This document shows positions 34,676 through 45,502 of a stretch of 64,000 bases of DNA, piece by piece. A program made the translations under genes and the position numbers. Location of the stretch: NCBI GenBank assembly GCA_038501195.1, contig JBBPUQ010000006.1, positions 2,356,001-2,420,000 of the forward strand. Direction: 5' to 3'. The notes beneath the pieces were generated by a model. It saw only the letters and a program-made list of their open reading frames with translations, was not told the origin of the DNA and did no database searches. Every line of letters begins with the position of its first letter. Position 1 is the first letter of the stretch. This DNA comes from Nemania diffusa. Taxonomy: Eukaryota; Ascomycota; Sordariomycetes; Xylariales; Xylariaceae.

Positions 34676-36329
34676 ATGGCGGACGCAGGTCTGAAGCCCG
34701 AGAAGGACTTCAGCAAGGAGGCTGACAAACAAATCCCGGAGGCGGAGAAGCTTGCTAAGGTTTGCACCCACTTTAGCTACAAGATCTACCTCTCAGAGCA
34801 TGGCTAACGCTATATGTAAAGACTGACATACAGGGTGCCATTGAGAAGCTTACCGTGCTAGAAAAGCAAGCTCGACAGGTCAGTGCCTCTTGATTCGACA
34901 AGATACTCGGCGATTGGCACTAACCATGAGTTGCTTTGTAGGCCTCAGATTTGGCGACGACATCCCGGACTCTGGTTGCAATATGCACAATCTGCAAAGA
35001 TGCCGGAAACTGGAATTTGTTGAACGACCAGGTTCTTGTCCTCTCCAAGAAGCATGGCCAGCTCAAACAGGCCATTACCAAGATGGTCCAGACCGTCATG
35101 CAGTTCCTCGACGACACTCCTAGCATGGAGACGAAACTATCCGTAATCGAGACTTTGCGAACCGTGACGGAAGGCAAAATATTTGTCGAGGTCGAGCGCG
35201 CCCGTGTGACCAAGATTCTATCAGACATCAAAAAACAACAGGGAGACTTGAAGTCTGCGATGGAGACGCTGTGCGAGCTGCAGGTCGAGACCTTTGGATC
35301 GATGGATAGGCGAGAAAAGACTGAATTCATCCTTGCTCAAGTTGCGCTATGTATAGAGAACAACGACTGGACGCAAGCGGGTATTCTTAGTCGAAAGATT
35401 AGCACACGGTACCTTGCACGCAAGCCGAAGAAGACGCCAGAGCAGCTTGAGAAGGAGAAGAAAGCCCGCGAAGAAAAAGAGAAACGGGGGGAGGAGGTGC
35501 CTCCAGAAAAAGAGGACGATACTACTGACCTCAAACTGAAATACTATGAGCAACAGATCATACTGGCGAAGCATGACGACAAATACCTAGATGTGTGCAA
35601 ACATTACAGACAAGTCCTCGATACCGAGGCGGTTGAGGAAGATCCCTCGAAACTACACCCGGTAAGTTGTATTCACTTGAGGTTCCCAGTGCACCGCTAA
35701 TACCGCTCTAGGTTCTCCAACGTATCATCCACTTCGTCATCCTTGCCCCTCACGACAACGAACAACACGACCTGCTTCAACGAGTTTACCGTGACACTCG
35801 GAATGCACAAGTATCCGAGGACGCCGACCTTCTCAAGCAATTCACAGTGCATGAGCTTATGAGATGGCCCGAGGTGTCCAAGGAGTTTGGTCCTCATCTA
35901 TGCAGCACGGACATCTTTGACAGCCAGCCTAATCAATCCCAAGATGAGAAGGCTCACCAGCGGTGGCAAGACTTGCGTAAACGAGTTATTGAACATAATG
36001 TCCGGGTCGTGGCTAAATATTACACACGCATCGGTATGAAGCGCTTAACACAGCTTCTTGATCTAACAGAGGATGAGACGGAGAAGTACATCAGCGAATT
36101 AGTATGCTCCAAGACTGTGTATGCTCGTATCGACCGGCCTGCCCGAATTGTCAGTTTTGCTAAGCCGAGAGACGTGGATGATATTCTGAACGAGTGGAGT
36201 CATAATATGAAGAGTTTACTTGGGCTTTTGGAACGTGTAGACCACCTCATTACCAAGGAAGAAATGATGGCTCGGATCCAGCCTGGAGCGAAGGGGGGTA
36301 AAGAAAAGAAGAGCAAGAAAACGGCGTGA
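34676..36329 (+). CDS. RPN5: 26S proteasome regulatory subunit RPN5 (PSMD12)
   Basis: Exons 34676-34759, 34834-34878, 34942-35661 and 35712-36329 give 488 aa. RPN5 is a non-ATPase subunit of the 19S lid and helps hold the lid to the base. The N terminus (MADAGLKPEKDFSKEADKQI) and helical repeats are as in other fungal RPN5 proteins (LNDQVLVLSKKHGQLKQAI, TEFILAQVALCIENNDW). A charged linker (EEVPPEKEDDTTDLKLK) comes before the core. The PCI domain covers about residues 330-450 (VVAKYYTRIGMKRLTQLLDL, then SKTVYARIDRPARIVSF). The C-terminal helix is followed by a Lys-rich tail. All introns are GT-AG and in phase. Conserved length and text make this assignment firm. Confidence 0.95.
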
Positions 36330-36674
36330 GCGCCAAGCAATTACGAAGTAGTAATTACGTGGGGATTTTAGGTGGTCGGTTTGGCTTCATGAAATGGGAC
36401 TCAATGCAGGTTCCGTCATACATCATGCGAATGTACACTACAGTCTTAGAACAGGAGGCGACTATGGCCTTGTAGAACCTCGGAATGTGTTTTCTACGCC
36501 ATCGTGGCATCTCTATGTGGTACTGTCTCTACGCCTGTTCTATACTAAGAACCAGGTTTGCACCATGGATCTCTAGATAACGCGCGACTTTGAATCCTGT
36601 CCGCAACCCCTAGATCCCAGTTCTATAGCTAATAATAATGCCACGCCCATTGTTTGAACACCTCTCATTACCAC
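36330..36674. other. Short convergent spacer
   Basis: These 345 bp separate the 3' ends of RPN5 (plus) and the serine hydrolase (minus). No feature beyond presumed 3' untranslated sequence was seen. Confidence 0.5.
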
Positions 36675-37661
36675 TCACGGCGACTCCTTAGCCCTATCCG
36701 CCGCCTCCACGCAGCGCTGCCTCAACCATCCCGCAAGCGGCATGACCCAGTCTCGCGCAACGGGAACGTAGTGTCCGCCGGGGTGGGTCAGCACCATGGG
36801 CTCCCGACACCGGTCGACCAGGGCCTGGCTGCGGCTCTCGTCCACGACGGTGTCGAGGCCGCCGAGGAAGTGCAGCGTCGGCGTCACGATCAAGGGGTCG
36901 TACAGCCACTGCAGGTCCGGCGGCGGCGCGTAGAAGCCGGAGTAGACTACGCAGAACTGGAGGGGGCGGTCGCCGTTCGCGGCGCGCAGGTCCTCGAGCC
37001 AGGGGGTGGGGGAGGGGGGCGTGTGGTGCGGGTGCTCGAGGGCGGAGGCCACGAGGGCGGCCATGCACCCGCCTTGGCTGAAGCCCATCACGCCGTCCAC
37101 GCCGCCTGCGTCCCGGATCGCGGAGGCGATCCGGTGCATGCCGTCTTCGAGGCCGCGGTAGAGGCCGCTGGCGTCGTCTTTGCGGAACCACTGGGTGATA
37201 TGGTTAGCAAGGCTTGGCGCATGGAGAAAGATAGATGGATAGGTAGGTAAATGGATGAATGGATAGGTGACTTACAGCCCAGTTGTCCAGGTCGTCTTCG
37301 TCGAGGCCCTGGAGCGACGGGTCCTCTGGCGGTACGTAGCCTGGTATGTCCGAGGGCCGCAGCCGGTGCGGCGCGGATGGGAAGATGAGGGTTGGGTGTA
37401 GGTTTAGCGGCGCTGGGGACAGCGCCTTGATTAGAAGCTTGTTGAGGGCTTTGGTCTTGGCTGAGAAGAGAGGCCCGGATTGTGTGTAGCCTTGTGGTAA
37501 TGTTAGCCTTCCCGTGTTGAATGTCTTGTAGAACTGAAGCAGGGATACGCACCGTGAAGCATTAGAATCTTTAGCTCCGTCTTGCCTTTGGGGATACTCG
37601 GTGTCGCCTTCTTATCTTGCGTCGCCGGCGCCGGGACGATTGGCTGTGCCGGAGTAGCCAT
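36675..37661 (-). CDS. FSH-family serine hydrolase (alpha/beta hydrolase)
   Basis: Exons 37661-37553, 37490-37276 and 37190-36675 give 279 aa. The start MATPAQPIVPAPATQ is followed by KTELKILMLHGYTQSG, the first strand and oxyanion loop of the fold. The nucleophile elbow is GFSQGG with Ser at about 146. The acid is in HFLGGLDTVV and the catalytic His in HPGGHYVP, giving a complete triad. The family (yeast Fsh1-3, human OVCA2) are small carboxyl-ester hydrolases of poorly known substrate. Exon 3 is distinctly GC-rich, which produces long shadow frames on the plus strand. Intron 2 holds short ATGGATAGG-like repeats. It is convergent with RPN5. Confidence 0.9.
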
Positions 37662-38624
37662 GAGTGTATAGTGTCGTGATTTGCTATGAATATGAAAATA
37701 ACGTGTGTAAGACGATGTAAATCGAGGTAACAGAATTCTATTAAAATCCATTCGCAGCACTGTGGCTTTAAACACCCATCTATATTATCTACCGAACGCA
37801 AGAAGTTGTTGTATCGTTCTTGGTAAGCGTTGTAGTTTAAGGGCCGATTCGAAGGCTTAGATAGAGCTTGGAGTCACACCGGTTTTCACGGCTCCATTTC
37901 TACGATACATCTCCGAAAAGTCAACGCAACATAGTTGACGTGATATAACACTTATGAACGAGATCTTTGACGATTTTATAATTTCTTTCTAATATCGTAC
38001 TATACATCTCAGTCACTTGTGTTATTACTTTGAAAAGGTTTTGTAATATTTTTGTGACTAGTGAATTACGAGCCACGCATATTGACTAACCTCGGGTTCT
38101 ATAACAATCAACGTTGAGTTAGATAACGTCCATAATGTGTATGCATATGATATTGCCCTATCTTGTACCTCATCATGTAGGGTATTATACTACATGGTTC
38201 TCCTAGGGGCTAGTGCCAGGTGGTTAGTTTATCTTTCTTCATTGACGAGCGAGCACCAACTACTCTAGGACATCAGTGGTAGCCGGATTACAGAATAGCA
38301 ACACTGAGGCGGAATGGCAATGCCTGCCAATGAAGTCTATAGGTATAAAGACAGTGCTTCTAGACGTATTAGATGTTAGATGTAGTCGTCGAGGTATCTT
38401 CCAGCGAACATACGTTCCATGCGAAACTCTTCACCAACGCATGCATCATAAAACTGTAGCACAAAGGAGCTGTAGTATTTGTCGAACACGGCCCCTAACT
38501 AGCCGCGACCTCCAGATCTATGATACAATGGTATTCCTGCCTCGTCCGTATTTCGGATCGCTTCGGCCGTCTATCGTGCAAAACAGGGGATATGATTCTT
38601 GATTTCGCCTCTAAGCTCCATACT
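37662..38624. other. Intergenic between two minus-strand genes
   Basis: About 960 bp lies between the hydrolase start and the ATP18 stop. The part near 38000-38200 is AT-rich. The frame at 38276-38602 (plus) overlaps the ATP18 3' side and shows no motif. No gene is called. Confidence 0.5.
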
Positions 38625-39000
38625 CTAGTGAGAACCAGACTTGGCACCAGGGTTGCGAGGGTCGTTCTTCCACTCGTCGGCTGCGACACAACGTTAATAT
38701 CTCATTCGCGCTGGCCGGTTCTTCGCAATCTTATGGGGAACATACACTTCATCATGGCGTTTTGTCCGGCGTTGATGCCATAAGCAATGATCAGACCTGG
38801 AACCGCTATTAGATTTTCGAGTACGCCAAAAGCGGGATCGGATCTCAGGAAGTAGGCGTCGTACCGGCAGCGAAAAAAGGAGCCAGCGGCTTCACTATGA
38901 GGGGGGTTAGTACAAGTGCCGCAGAGGGGACGTTGAGACCAATTGGCGTACGAATAGGAGCCGGGAACTTCTTAAGGGGGTGGATTCCGAACCAAGTCAT
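38625..39000 (-). CDS. ATP18: ATP synthase subunit J (mitochondrial F1Fo, i/j subunit)
   Basis: Four small exons (39000-38952, 38894-38865, 38796-38746, 38680-38625) join in phase to 61 aa. The protein reads MTWFGIHPLKKFPAPILKP, then LAPFFAAGLIIAYGINAG as the single membrane helix, then DEWKNDPRNPG at the C terminus. This is the characteristic plan of fungal Atp18 (short leader with K-[KR]-[FY]-P-A-P, one helix, and an acidic/NDPRNP tail). It sits in the inner-membrane Fo part and contributes to dimer stability. Exon 2 is only 30 bases. All introns are GT-AG with phase 1 junctions. It is divergent from the NIPSNAP gene. Confidence 0.88.
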
Positions 39001-39952
39001 CTTGACGGTATTGCGAGGGCTGATGTAGGTGTTGTTGAGGGAGTTGGCGGTGCGCTTGATAGAGAAGAGACACGGCGGATCAGGATGCAAGCGAGCGGTT
39101 TTCGAGGGTCAAGCTCTTGCGAGCAGCCGAGACCGAAAAAGTGGCGGCCTTGCAGTGGCTCGGCGGAGCTAAGCAGTGGGTGCCTTAGGTGGCTTCTGTG
39201 GCTGTTGTTTCTGTGGCTGGTGAAACTACACTTGATTGTGGCACTGCACTGTGGCTTGGGTCCATTTGGAATGCAGTTCACGCTAGGTCCGCTAATCCGA
39301 TTTTACTTGATGTCATCCCGGATGCTACCCCGGGCCTAATGACCCCAGCTTTCAGCAGCTTCCCAGTTCTGGATAGGTACGTACAGCACTGTAGCTAGCT
39401 CCAACCCACTCTCCACCTCCACCTCTCCCACTTGCAAGTGACGCTCCTCAAGAGGCAAGCTGTTGAAACCTGGGGAAGTTTGCCCAGATACACCTTCCTA
39501 CTTCCATCAACAAGCTTAATCCCTCACAACAACCTTCAGCTGAACCATCTTAAGCTTTTGAGGCACATTTTGAACATATTCTACTCAGCCAATTCCCTCG
39601 TACACAAGCTCGACCTGTATTCTTATTCAGCTTGTCCGTCACACCTCCACGACCACAGTCAATCACGCCAGGTATTGAACACACGATTGAACTCGAGGTG
39701 CATCAACCCCACACTCTCGGTGTCGCGACTCAAGAGGACCTCATTCCCCTCACTACGATCTACTCAAACCACCTGGGTTCTCATTCTGTCTCTTGGTTCC
39801 TCTAGGCCTACAGTCTTGTACCGCCACCTCCTCCAATATATTTCTTTGCATACTACGTGTTTGCTCGTGCTTACCTCGGCTCCTGCCCTTGGTTTCCCTG
39901 CCTCCAACCATCCCCGCACCCTTTTCGCCGCGGTGGACTTCCGACCGCCAGC
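39001..39952. promoter_or_regulatory. Divergent intergenic region, ATP18 / NIPSNAP
   Basis: About 950 bp separates the two divergent mitochondrial genes. A CT-rich leader-like tract precedes the NIPSNAP start (39390-39950). It is open in one frame from 39432, which is probably chance in CT-rich DNA. The call rests on layout; no site was recognised. Confidence 0.4.
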
Positions 39953-41047
39953 ATGCTCTCTCGAGGTATTACACGCGCAGCGGCGCCAATGCCGCGCTTC
40001 CTGCGAGCGTTCAGCTCGACAGTTGCCCAGCAGCGTACGCCTTCGCTGGCGGACGTATCACCGAATGGAGTCGAATCGTTCAACTCTAGGCAGAAGGAAT
40101 TTAGGGAGAATCTGGTGAAAGCTCAGCAGGAGAGAGAAGCCAGTATGTCCGGTAGTTTCCCTTCCCCTATTACTCTCCCTATAGAAACAAGCTAATTGTT
40201 TTGCCGCAGGACAACGAGCGGAGATTACCTCCAAGACGGAAAGCGACCGACCTGACGGATTACTGTCCCGAGTCATCTATGGCACCAAGGAAGGCCGCGA
40301 GCTAGACGCGCAGCTCGAGGCAAGCTTTTCTGCCGTCTTAGCTCGTGGTAAATACGTTCATTCGATTGTCTTTCACGAGGTCAAGCCTGATAAAGTGGAC
40401 GAGTATGTCGAGCTTGTGGGTAAATGGTACCCTAAGATGGCTTCCTTAGAGACGAATAAGGTTCACCTGGTTGGAAGCTGGCGTACTGAAGTCGGTGATT
40501 GCGACACATTTGGTGTGTTCCCCGGTCCACTAAGCCCAATGTTTTTCACTAACATATTACAGTCCACATCTGGGAGTACCAGCGTTACCAGGGCTACCAT
40601 GAGTCTTTAAGCACTATTTCCAAGCAGCCGGGCTTTGACGAGTTCAATGCAAAACTGAAGACCCTCATTAAGCACAAGCAGACTTCACTCATGCAAGAGT
40701 TTTCTTTCTGGCCTACCGCCTCGCCCCGTAAGCTGGGCGGCGTGTTTGAACTGCGGTCATACACACTCCACCCCGGTAATCTACTTGAGTGGGAGACCCA
40801 TTGGCGACGTGGCCTGAAGGCTCGCCGCGAAGTAATGGAGGGCGTGGGTGCTTGGTTTGTTCAGATAGGAGACTTGAACACGGTCCACCATCTCTGGCAG
40901 TTTGCGAATCTGGAGGAGCGGAAGGTCCGACGAGAGCAGAGTTGGAAGCAGGAGGGCTGGGCAGAAACGGTGCATAAGACCGTTCCCCTCATTCAGACCA
41001 TGAAGTCGAGAATTCTGATCCCACTACCATGGTCGCCTGTTGCTTAA
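39953..41047 (+). CDS. NIPSNAP family mitochondrial protein
   Basis: Exons 39953-40142, 40210-40512 and 40563-41047 give 325 aa. The N terminus MLSRGITRAAAPMPRFLRAF is Arg/Ala-rich and acid-free, as expected of a mitochondrial presequence. Two ferredoxin-like dimeric alpha/beta-barrel repeats follow. The first is around VHSIVFHEVKPDKVDEYVEL with HLVGSWRTEVGD and HIWEYQRYQGY. The second starts at GGVFELRSYTLHPGNLLEW with HHLWQFANLEERK. The protein ends ILIPLPWSPVA, matching the family's conserved C terminus. NIPSNAPs are mitochondrial matrix or surface proteins linked to vesicle traffic and mitophagy signalling in animals; the fungal role is unclear. Introns are GT-AG. Confidence 0.92.
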
Positions 41048-41887
41048 ACGCTCGCTATATTTTTGCTTAGCAACGCTACGTGTTCACAAATGGACGCTGA
41101 GGAGTCCACTGAAATAAGAGTCTACGAAGGAAATACCTTGGTTTTGCAGATGAAATGAGGAATGCCTGTTTGGAATTCTGACCTGGGTGTATTATACTGA
41201 GAGCAGTGGGAGCCTTGCCATGATCTTTGGCCCCCCGTTTCCCTACGCAGGATAGCTTAGCTAGGAATCAAAAATTACCCACACTTAGAAGCACTCTTAA
41301 ACCTAAATCTAAAGGATATCATAAATAGCCTTCAAAGGCATACTTAAAATTGCCATGGCATTATCCTATGAGCATAGTTGCATACGAGGGGTGTGAAGAT
41401 TAGGTACACGTAGTCTCCAATAAGGGAAAGGTGGTAAGATGATAAAATGAAACCGCGAAGGTATTTATGAGTCATTAGCAAATCTACCCATCTGCTCAAC
41501 TTCGTTGTCCTCTACATATGTCAATAAGCAAGGGCGTTTCTATACCTTCACGTGTATTGAGATCACTGGCTGTAAATGCATGAATGTAGAACATAATTCA
41601 GAATGAGATGTAAATGAAGAACTTGATAGGAGGCCGGAACAAGCCAAAATTCGTGGTCCCAGAAGATAGAGTCTTTAGATAGTCTTAATTATTAATATAT
41701 ATAGACATGTGGCTAAAATGGCGCTGGTATGCCCCCTGAAGCCCTTACAGATGCGGCGACAAACGGAGTAAATATTTTGGATTATACGGCTTCGTTCAGG
41801 GCACGTCTTACGCCACGAGGATTACACCCGCCACGCACCAATTCCTGCTGGCATCTCGTGCTACCTATCATTCGAGGGAGTCTTGTC
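41048..41887. other. Convergent intergenic
   Basis: These 840 bp lie between the NIPSNAP gene (plus) and the Rogdi gene (minus). The tract is AT-rich, with no supported feature. Confidence 0.5.
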
Positions 41888-43227
41888 TCATTCCGAAAAG
41901 TCCTCTCCCATAACAGCAGCCAAGTTCCGCCGCGCTAGGCTCAGTGTGTTACAGAGCGCGCTCAGCTTCGTGGACATGGACAGCAAGCTCGGATCCGCGC
42001 TCTCGACGCGGACCTTCTCGCGCACGTAAACCCTCTCTCCTTCGCCGCGGCTGGCACCGGCGCCCCAGTCCCTGCCCGCCGCCAGGCCGCGCGACCCTCT
42101 TGTGGGGTAAGACTGGCTCTGGTCGGACTCTGAGTGTGGGGTGGAGGGATCGGATTCGTGATGCCGGTATGTGAATACTTTCTCGGCCTCGTCGTGCTCT
42201 AGCCGCCGCGTCGTCCCGATGGCCAGCGCGAACTTGATGCCCAGATTCACCGGCGCATCGGCGGGCTCGAGGGCGCGGAGGTGCAGCACTAGGCACGCGT
42301 CTTGGATGGTCACGTGGAAGGAGATTACGTGACTGAGTGGAGGGGTAAAGGATGTTGAGGCTGCTGAGTAGTGCGTCCAGTCGCTTTCACTAGTGCCGCT
42401 GCTGGTGGCGACTATGCTTGCATCCGTGACGGCTGTGCCCGACCTACTTGAGCTCGCCGTGGATGGGCGTTGTACGGGCTTGAACTCGGTCAGATTCGTA
42501 GGCGTGCCCTTTATGATCGCCGACGCCTCATCGATACCCTGGGCTAAAAGACGTAGTTGCGAGGAGAGAAAGGCAGCTGTAGCTGCGTAATCCTTCTGTC
42601 CCTTTCGTTCCACCTCGGTGAAACATAGCGATGCTAAATCCACGGCCTGTGTGAGTAATACGTTTAACGTCACCAACGGCGCTAGATGAATCGGGTGTGC
42701 TGGATTTATCGAGATCGTTAGGGGAGCTGTTGTCCGTAGTTTGGTGTGGATTGTTCCCTTCACGATTCGCGACCCGACTCTCGTCACATGGCCCTTTACC
42801 AGCTCGGCACGTGGTGTGCTAAGCACGAGAGTGCTACCTGGGTCGATAGGGGCGAGAAGCGCATAACATTCCTCTAGACCGTGTTTTAATGATAGCAGGG
42901 TCGCCTGAAAGCAGTTGAGGAGCCATGCTAACTCGCGGGCCTGTTCTGATTGTGAGTGAATGGGCGAGCTAGGGGGACTTGGGGGTAGTGCTTGATGAGT
43001 TTGTTGAGGGGGCTTAGGTGAGGGGAGAGGGAGTAGAAGTTGAGAATATGACTCTACAAAGACATAGTCGTCGTCTATGAGCATGATGATAGATCGGTAT
43101 GAATATTATCACTGAGAGCGGACTACTTGGTAGCTACGAGAGACAATGATATGAGACGTACCTGAGTAGCATCTTCCTCGATTTTAAGTTGTTCGGGCGC
43201 AATAGGAGGCCAGATCTCAACAGACAT
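41888..43227 (-). CDS. Rogdi / RAVE complex subunit 2 homologue
   Basis: Exons 43227-43162 and 42940-41888 give 372 aa. Exon 1 encodes MSVEIWPPIAPEQLKIEE, a typical Rogdi start. It splices (GTACGT...ACAG) to ARELAWLLNCFQATLLSLKH in exon 2. Other landmarks are PGSTLVLSTPR, VGSRIVKGTIH and SFHVTIQDACLVLHLRALEP near residue 240. Rogdi/Rav2 is part of the RAVE complex, which reassembles V-ATPase V1 with Vo. A long frame runs back from exon 2 through the intron to an ATG at 43084 and encodes a Pro-rich segment. It could be an alternative N terminus, but it would replace the conserved one. The GC-rich 3' part generates antisense shadows. It is divergent from POP7. Confidence 0.88.
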
Positions 43228-43755
43228 GGCCGTCACTGACAATAAGAGCTGCTAGTAAGTCAACTTCGAGTAGGCAACCATTCCTCTACCGAGCCATATG
43301 TATAATGTTGGTTTGCTTGATGCAAGACTAGCTGCCTACTGGAGCGATGATGAGATGAGACGTGGAATAGCGAGAGCTGAACTGAACTATAATTGCTACC
43401 TGCCGCTGTAGGTGGGTACCATAGTTTAAAGACAGTGGAGAGTTCCACTAGTTACAGGTACCACCCATGCAATACAGGCATAGGTCCCACCAAAATACGG
43501 GGCAGATTGTCCCTAGGTTGTTCTAAACAGCCCCCCACGTCAATTAATTTTGGGATACCTAGACAGCTTCAAGAAATTTGATCAAGGCTGCCGCTTTCGC
43601 AACTATTCTTTTCACGATGATCCATACATCCACGACACACAGCTGATATGCCAACAAAAACCACACTGTTCAAACATTTTATTCGTCTGCCTGGGGGATG
43701 AGCTAGGGAACAGATTAACTCTTCTACTCTGTCGCGCCTTCGAGCTATTCAGATC
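43228..43755. promoter_or_regulatory. Shared divergent promoter region
   Basis: This 528-bp gap separates the starts of the Rogdi (minus) and Pop7 (plus) genes. Both promoters must be here by layout. No specific motif was recognised. Confidence 0.5.
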
Positions 43756-44392
43756 ATGGACAACGTTGGTAGCCAGCTTTCACAGCTGCCTGGCACCACC
43801 GCGAAAAAGCTGCCGCCTATTCCAAAGGGTATGTTCGCGTTCCGAATGAGTATGCGTAGATGACAGAGTTGCTTAGACGAATATGTCTTCAGGGGCCACA
43901 GTTCACAGACGCCCAATCCTTTCCGGGCCAGTAGCCTCGACAAACTCCGCTCGCCGCATACATGTATCAGCCAAAACACCCTTTCGATCCGTGACCTCGC
44001 GTGTACGCAAACAGCTCGACAAATACCTACGCCAGTCAGCCTCATCGCGGAATGCCTTTACGAACCGCCTGTCACAGAGAAAGAACGCCTCGTTGGGGGA
44101 GCGCATCCGTCGGATCCAGGAGCAATCCCAGGACGCCACTACAGGCGGTCTTGGTCTTGGGTTGGAGAACTCCGGCGAGGTCGTGGTGCTAGGCACCGGA
44201 CGTGCGATTCAGAAAGTCACCGAAGTTGCGCTGTTCTTCCAGAAGCAGCCAGACTGCATTGTACAATTACGCACGGGCAGCGTGGCTGCCGTGGACGATA
44301 TCGTCTCCAAAGAGGACGACGGCCTCGAAGGGGACGTAACCGAAAGGGCCAGACTGATGAGCTCGCTTGAGGCTTCGATTAGACTTCGCTGA
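43756..44392 (+). CDS. POP7: RNase P/MRP subunit Pop7 (Rpp20, Alba-like)
   Basis: Exons 43756-43828 and 43893-44392 give 190 aa. Exon 1 encodes MDNVGSQLSQLPGTTAKKL and PPIPKG. The splice restores the family signature KGATVHRRPIL. The Alba-type core follows: RIHVSAKTPFRSVTSRVRKQ, then VVVLGTGRAIQKVTEVALFF, then CIVQLRTGSVAAVDDIV. Pop7 pairs with Pop6/Rpp25 and binds the RNA of RNase P (tRNA 5' processing) and RNase MRP (rRNA processing). The insert between the first helix and the second strand (residues ~70-105) is longer than in yeast. The C terminus is acidic, then basic. Confidence 0.88.
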
Positions 44393-45502
44393 CGCGTCTA
44401 TTCGCCGTATGTTTCCATGGGCACAGGCATTATACCGAATCAGCAGTTACGGCTCTAATACTAGCCCGAGTCGAACTAAATTGCGCGAGCGGAACCCCTG
44501 TAGTGTCGAATATAGCATCCGTCCGATTATGCAACAGTTTACTCTCAGATCGGCTGATAAAAGATGGTACAAAGTTGGGACTAGAACCTAGTATGTGGCC
44601 AAGACGTCGACGTTGACCCCATCTCTTACAATGCGTCATATGGCCTCCAAATACTTTTTGGGCAAAGTCTTGCGTTCAACTAAAACTCAAGGTGAAGTCA
44701 GCAACCCATCACGGTAGCTCCTCTTCCTTGAAGAGACTTGATGGTCTTCACTGAGGAGCTTTGGCCTATTAGCTAGAAGATTAGGCTTAGTCGACAGTTA
44801 GGTATTAGCTGTGCACGGGAACTCTAATAAGAGGTGAACTCAAGTCTGTGCGATCTTAAGCTTCGCTTCAATCAGTCAATATGTATGTATGTATACATCA
44901 TATTGCGAATGATAATTCTAATGACCTGAGTTGAAGCCTACGAAAGTTCAGAGCTTCGACTCACCAACGCTACAGTCCTCATTCTAGCACATATCGCTTG
45001 TCTTAAGCTTTCGTTCTTACTACCTATGTCTCTCGAATAAATAGAGATGTTATCTCCACAGCTTCCATTATACATCATTGGCGGCGCTGGAGAGGTCGGT
45101 CTACATTTGACAATACAGTATCCTGAAACTGAGTAATTGACCACTCTGATCAAAGTGAGCAACTGAAGTTGATTTCTACTTAAACACTATACGTTTCATT
45201 TTGCATACAAATGCTGATGGGTCGGTGTGTAAGCTTCCAAGAGTACAACGTATGGGAAATTCTCTATCTCATATGTCCTTCACAGATGTCACGGAACGGA
45301 ACGGTCAAAATGATCGATCAACAATGCCCTGGGGCTGCCGATTCATTGGAGGCCCAACTGAGACACGCAATTGCTGGTAACACAATACAATCCTCCTCCC
45401 TCTTCTTTTTGAATGGACTTCAGCGTGCAGAATAGTGCTCGTAGGCTTCATCACTCTAGGTTGCGCCCATCAAATTGGTACTACTGATTCGCACGCAAAC
45501 CC
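44393..45502. other. Intergenic upstream of amidase 2
   Basis: About 1.1 kb has no supported gene. Short frames on both strands (44430-44639 minus, 44938-45162 minus, 45211-45435 plus) show no motif. A small ATGT/ATAC repeat palindrome is at 44881-44900. The right part presumably holds the amidase 2 promoter. Confidence 0.5.

Noticed and set aside
36654..37250. Long plus-strand frame over the FSH hydrolase
   Set aside because: Antisense to a GC-rich exon whose minus-strand product has a complete hydrolase triad; composition (Val/Ala/Gly/Glu/His) is typical of a shadow frame.
39432..40118. 228-aa plus-strand frame before and over the NIPSNAP exon 1
   Set aside because: Out of frame with the NIPSNAP protein and rich in Ser/Leu/His from CT-rich leader DNA; no conserved sequence.
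43550..43849. 99-aa plus-strand frame upstream of POP7
   Set aside because: Overlaps POP7 exon 1 in another frame; the Pop7 reading restores conserved text across the intron.
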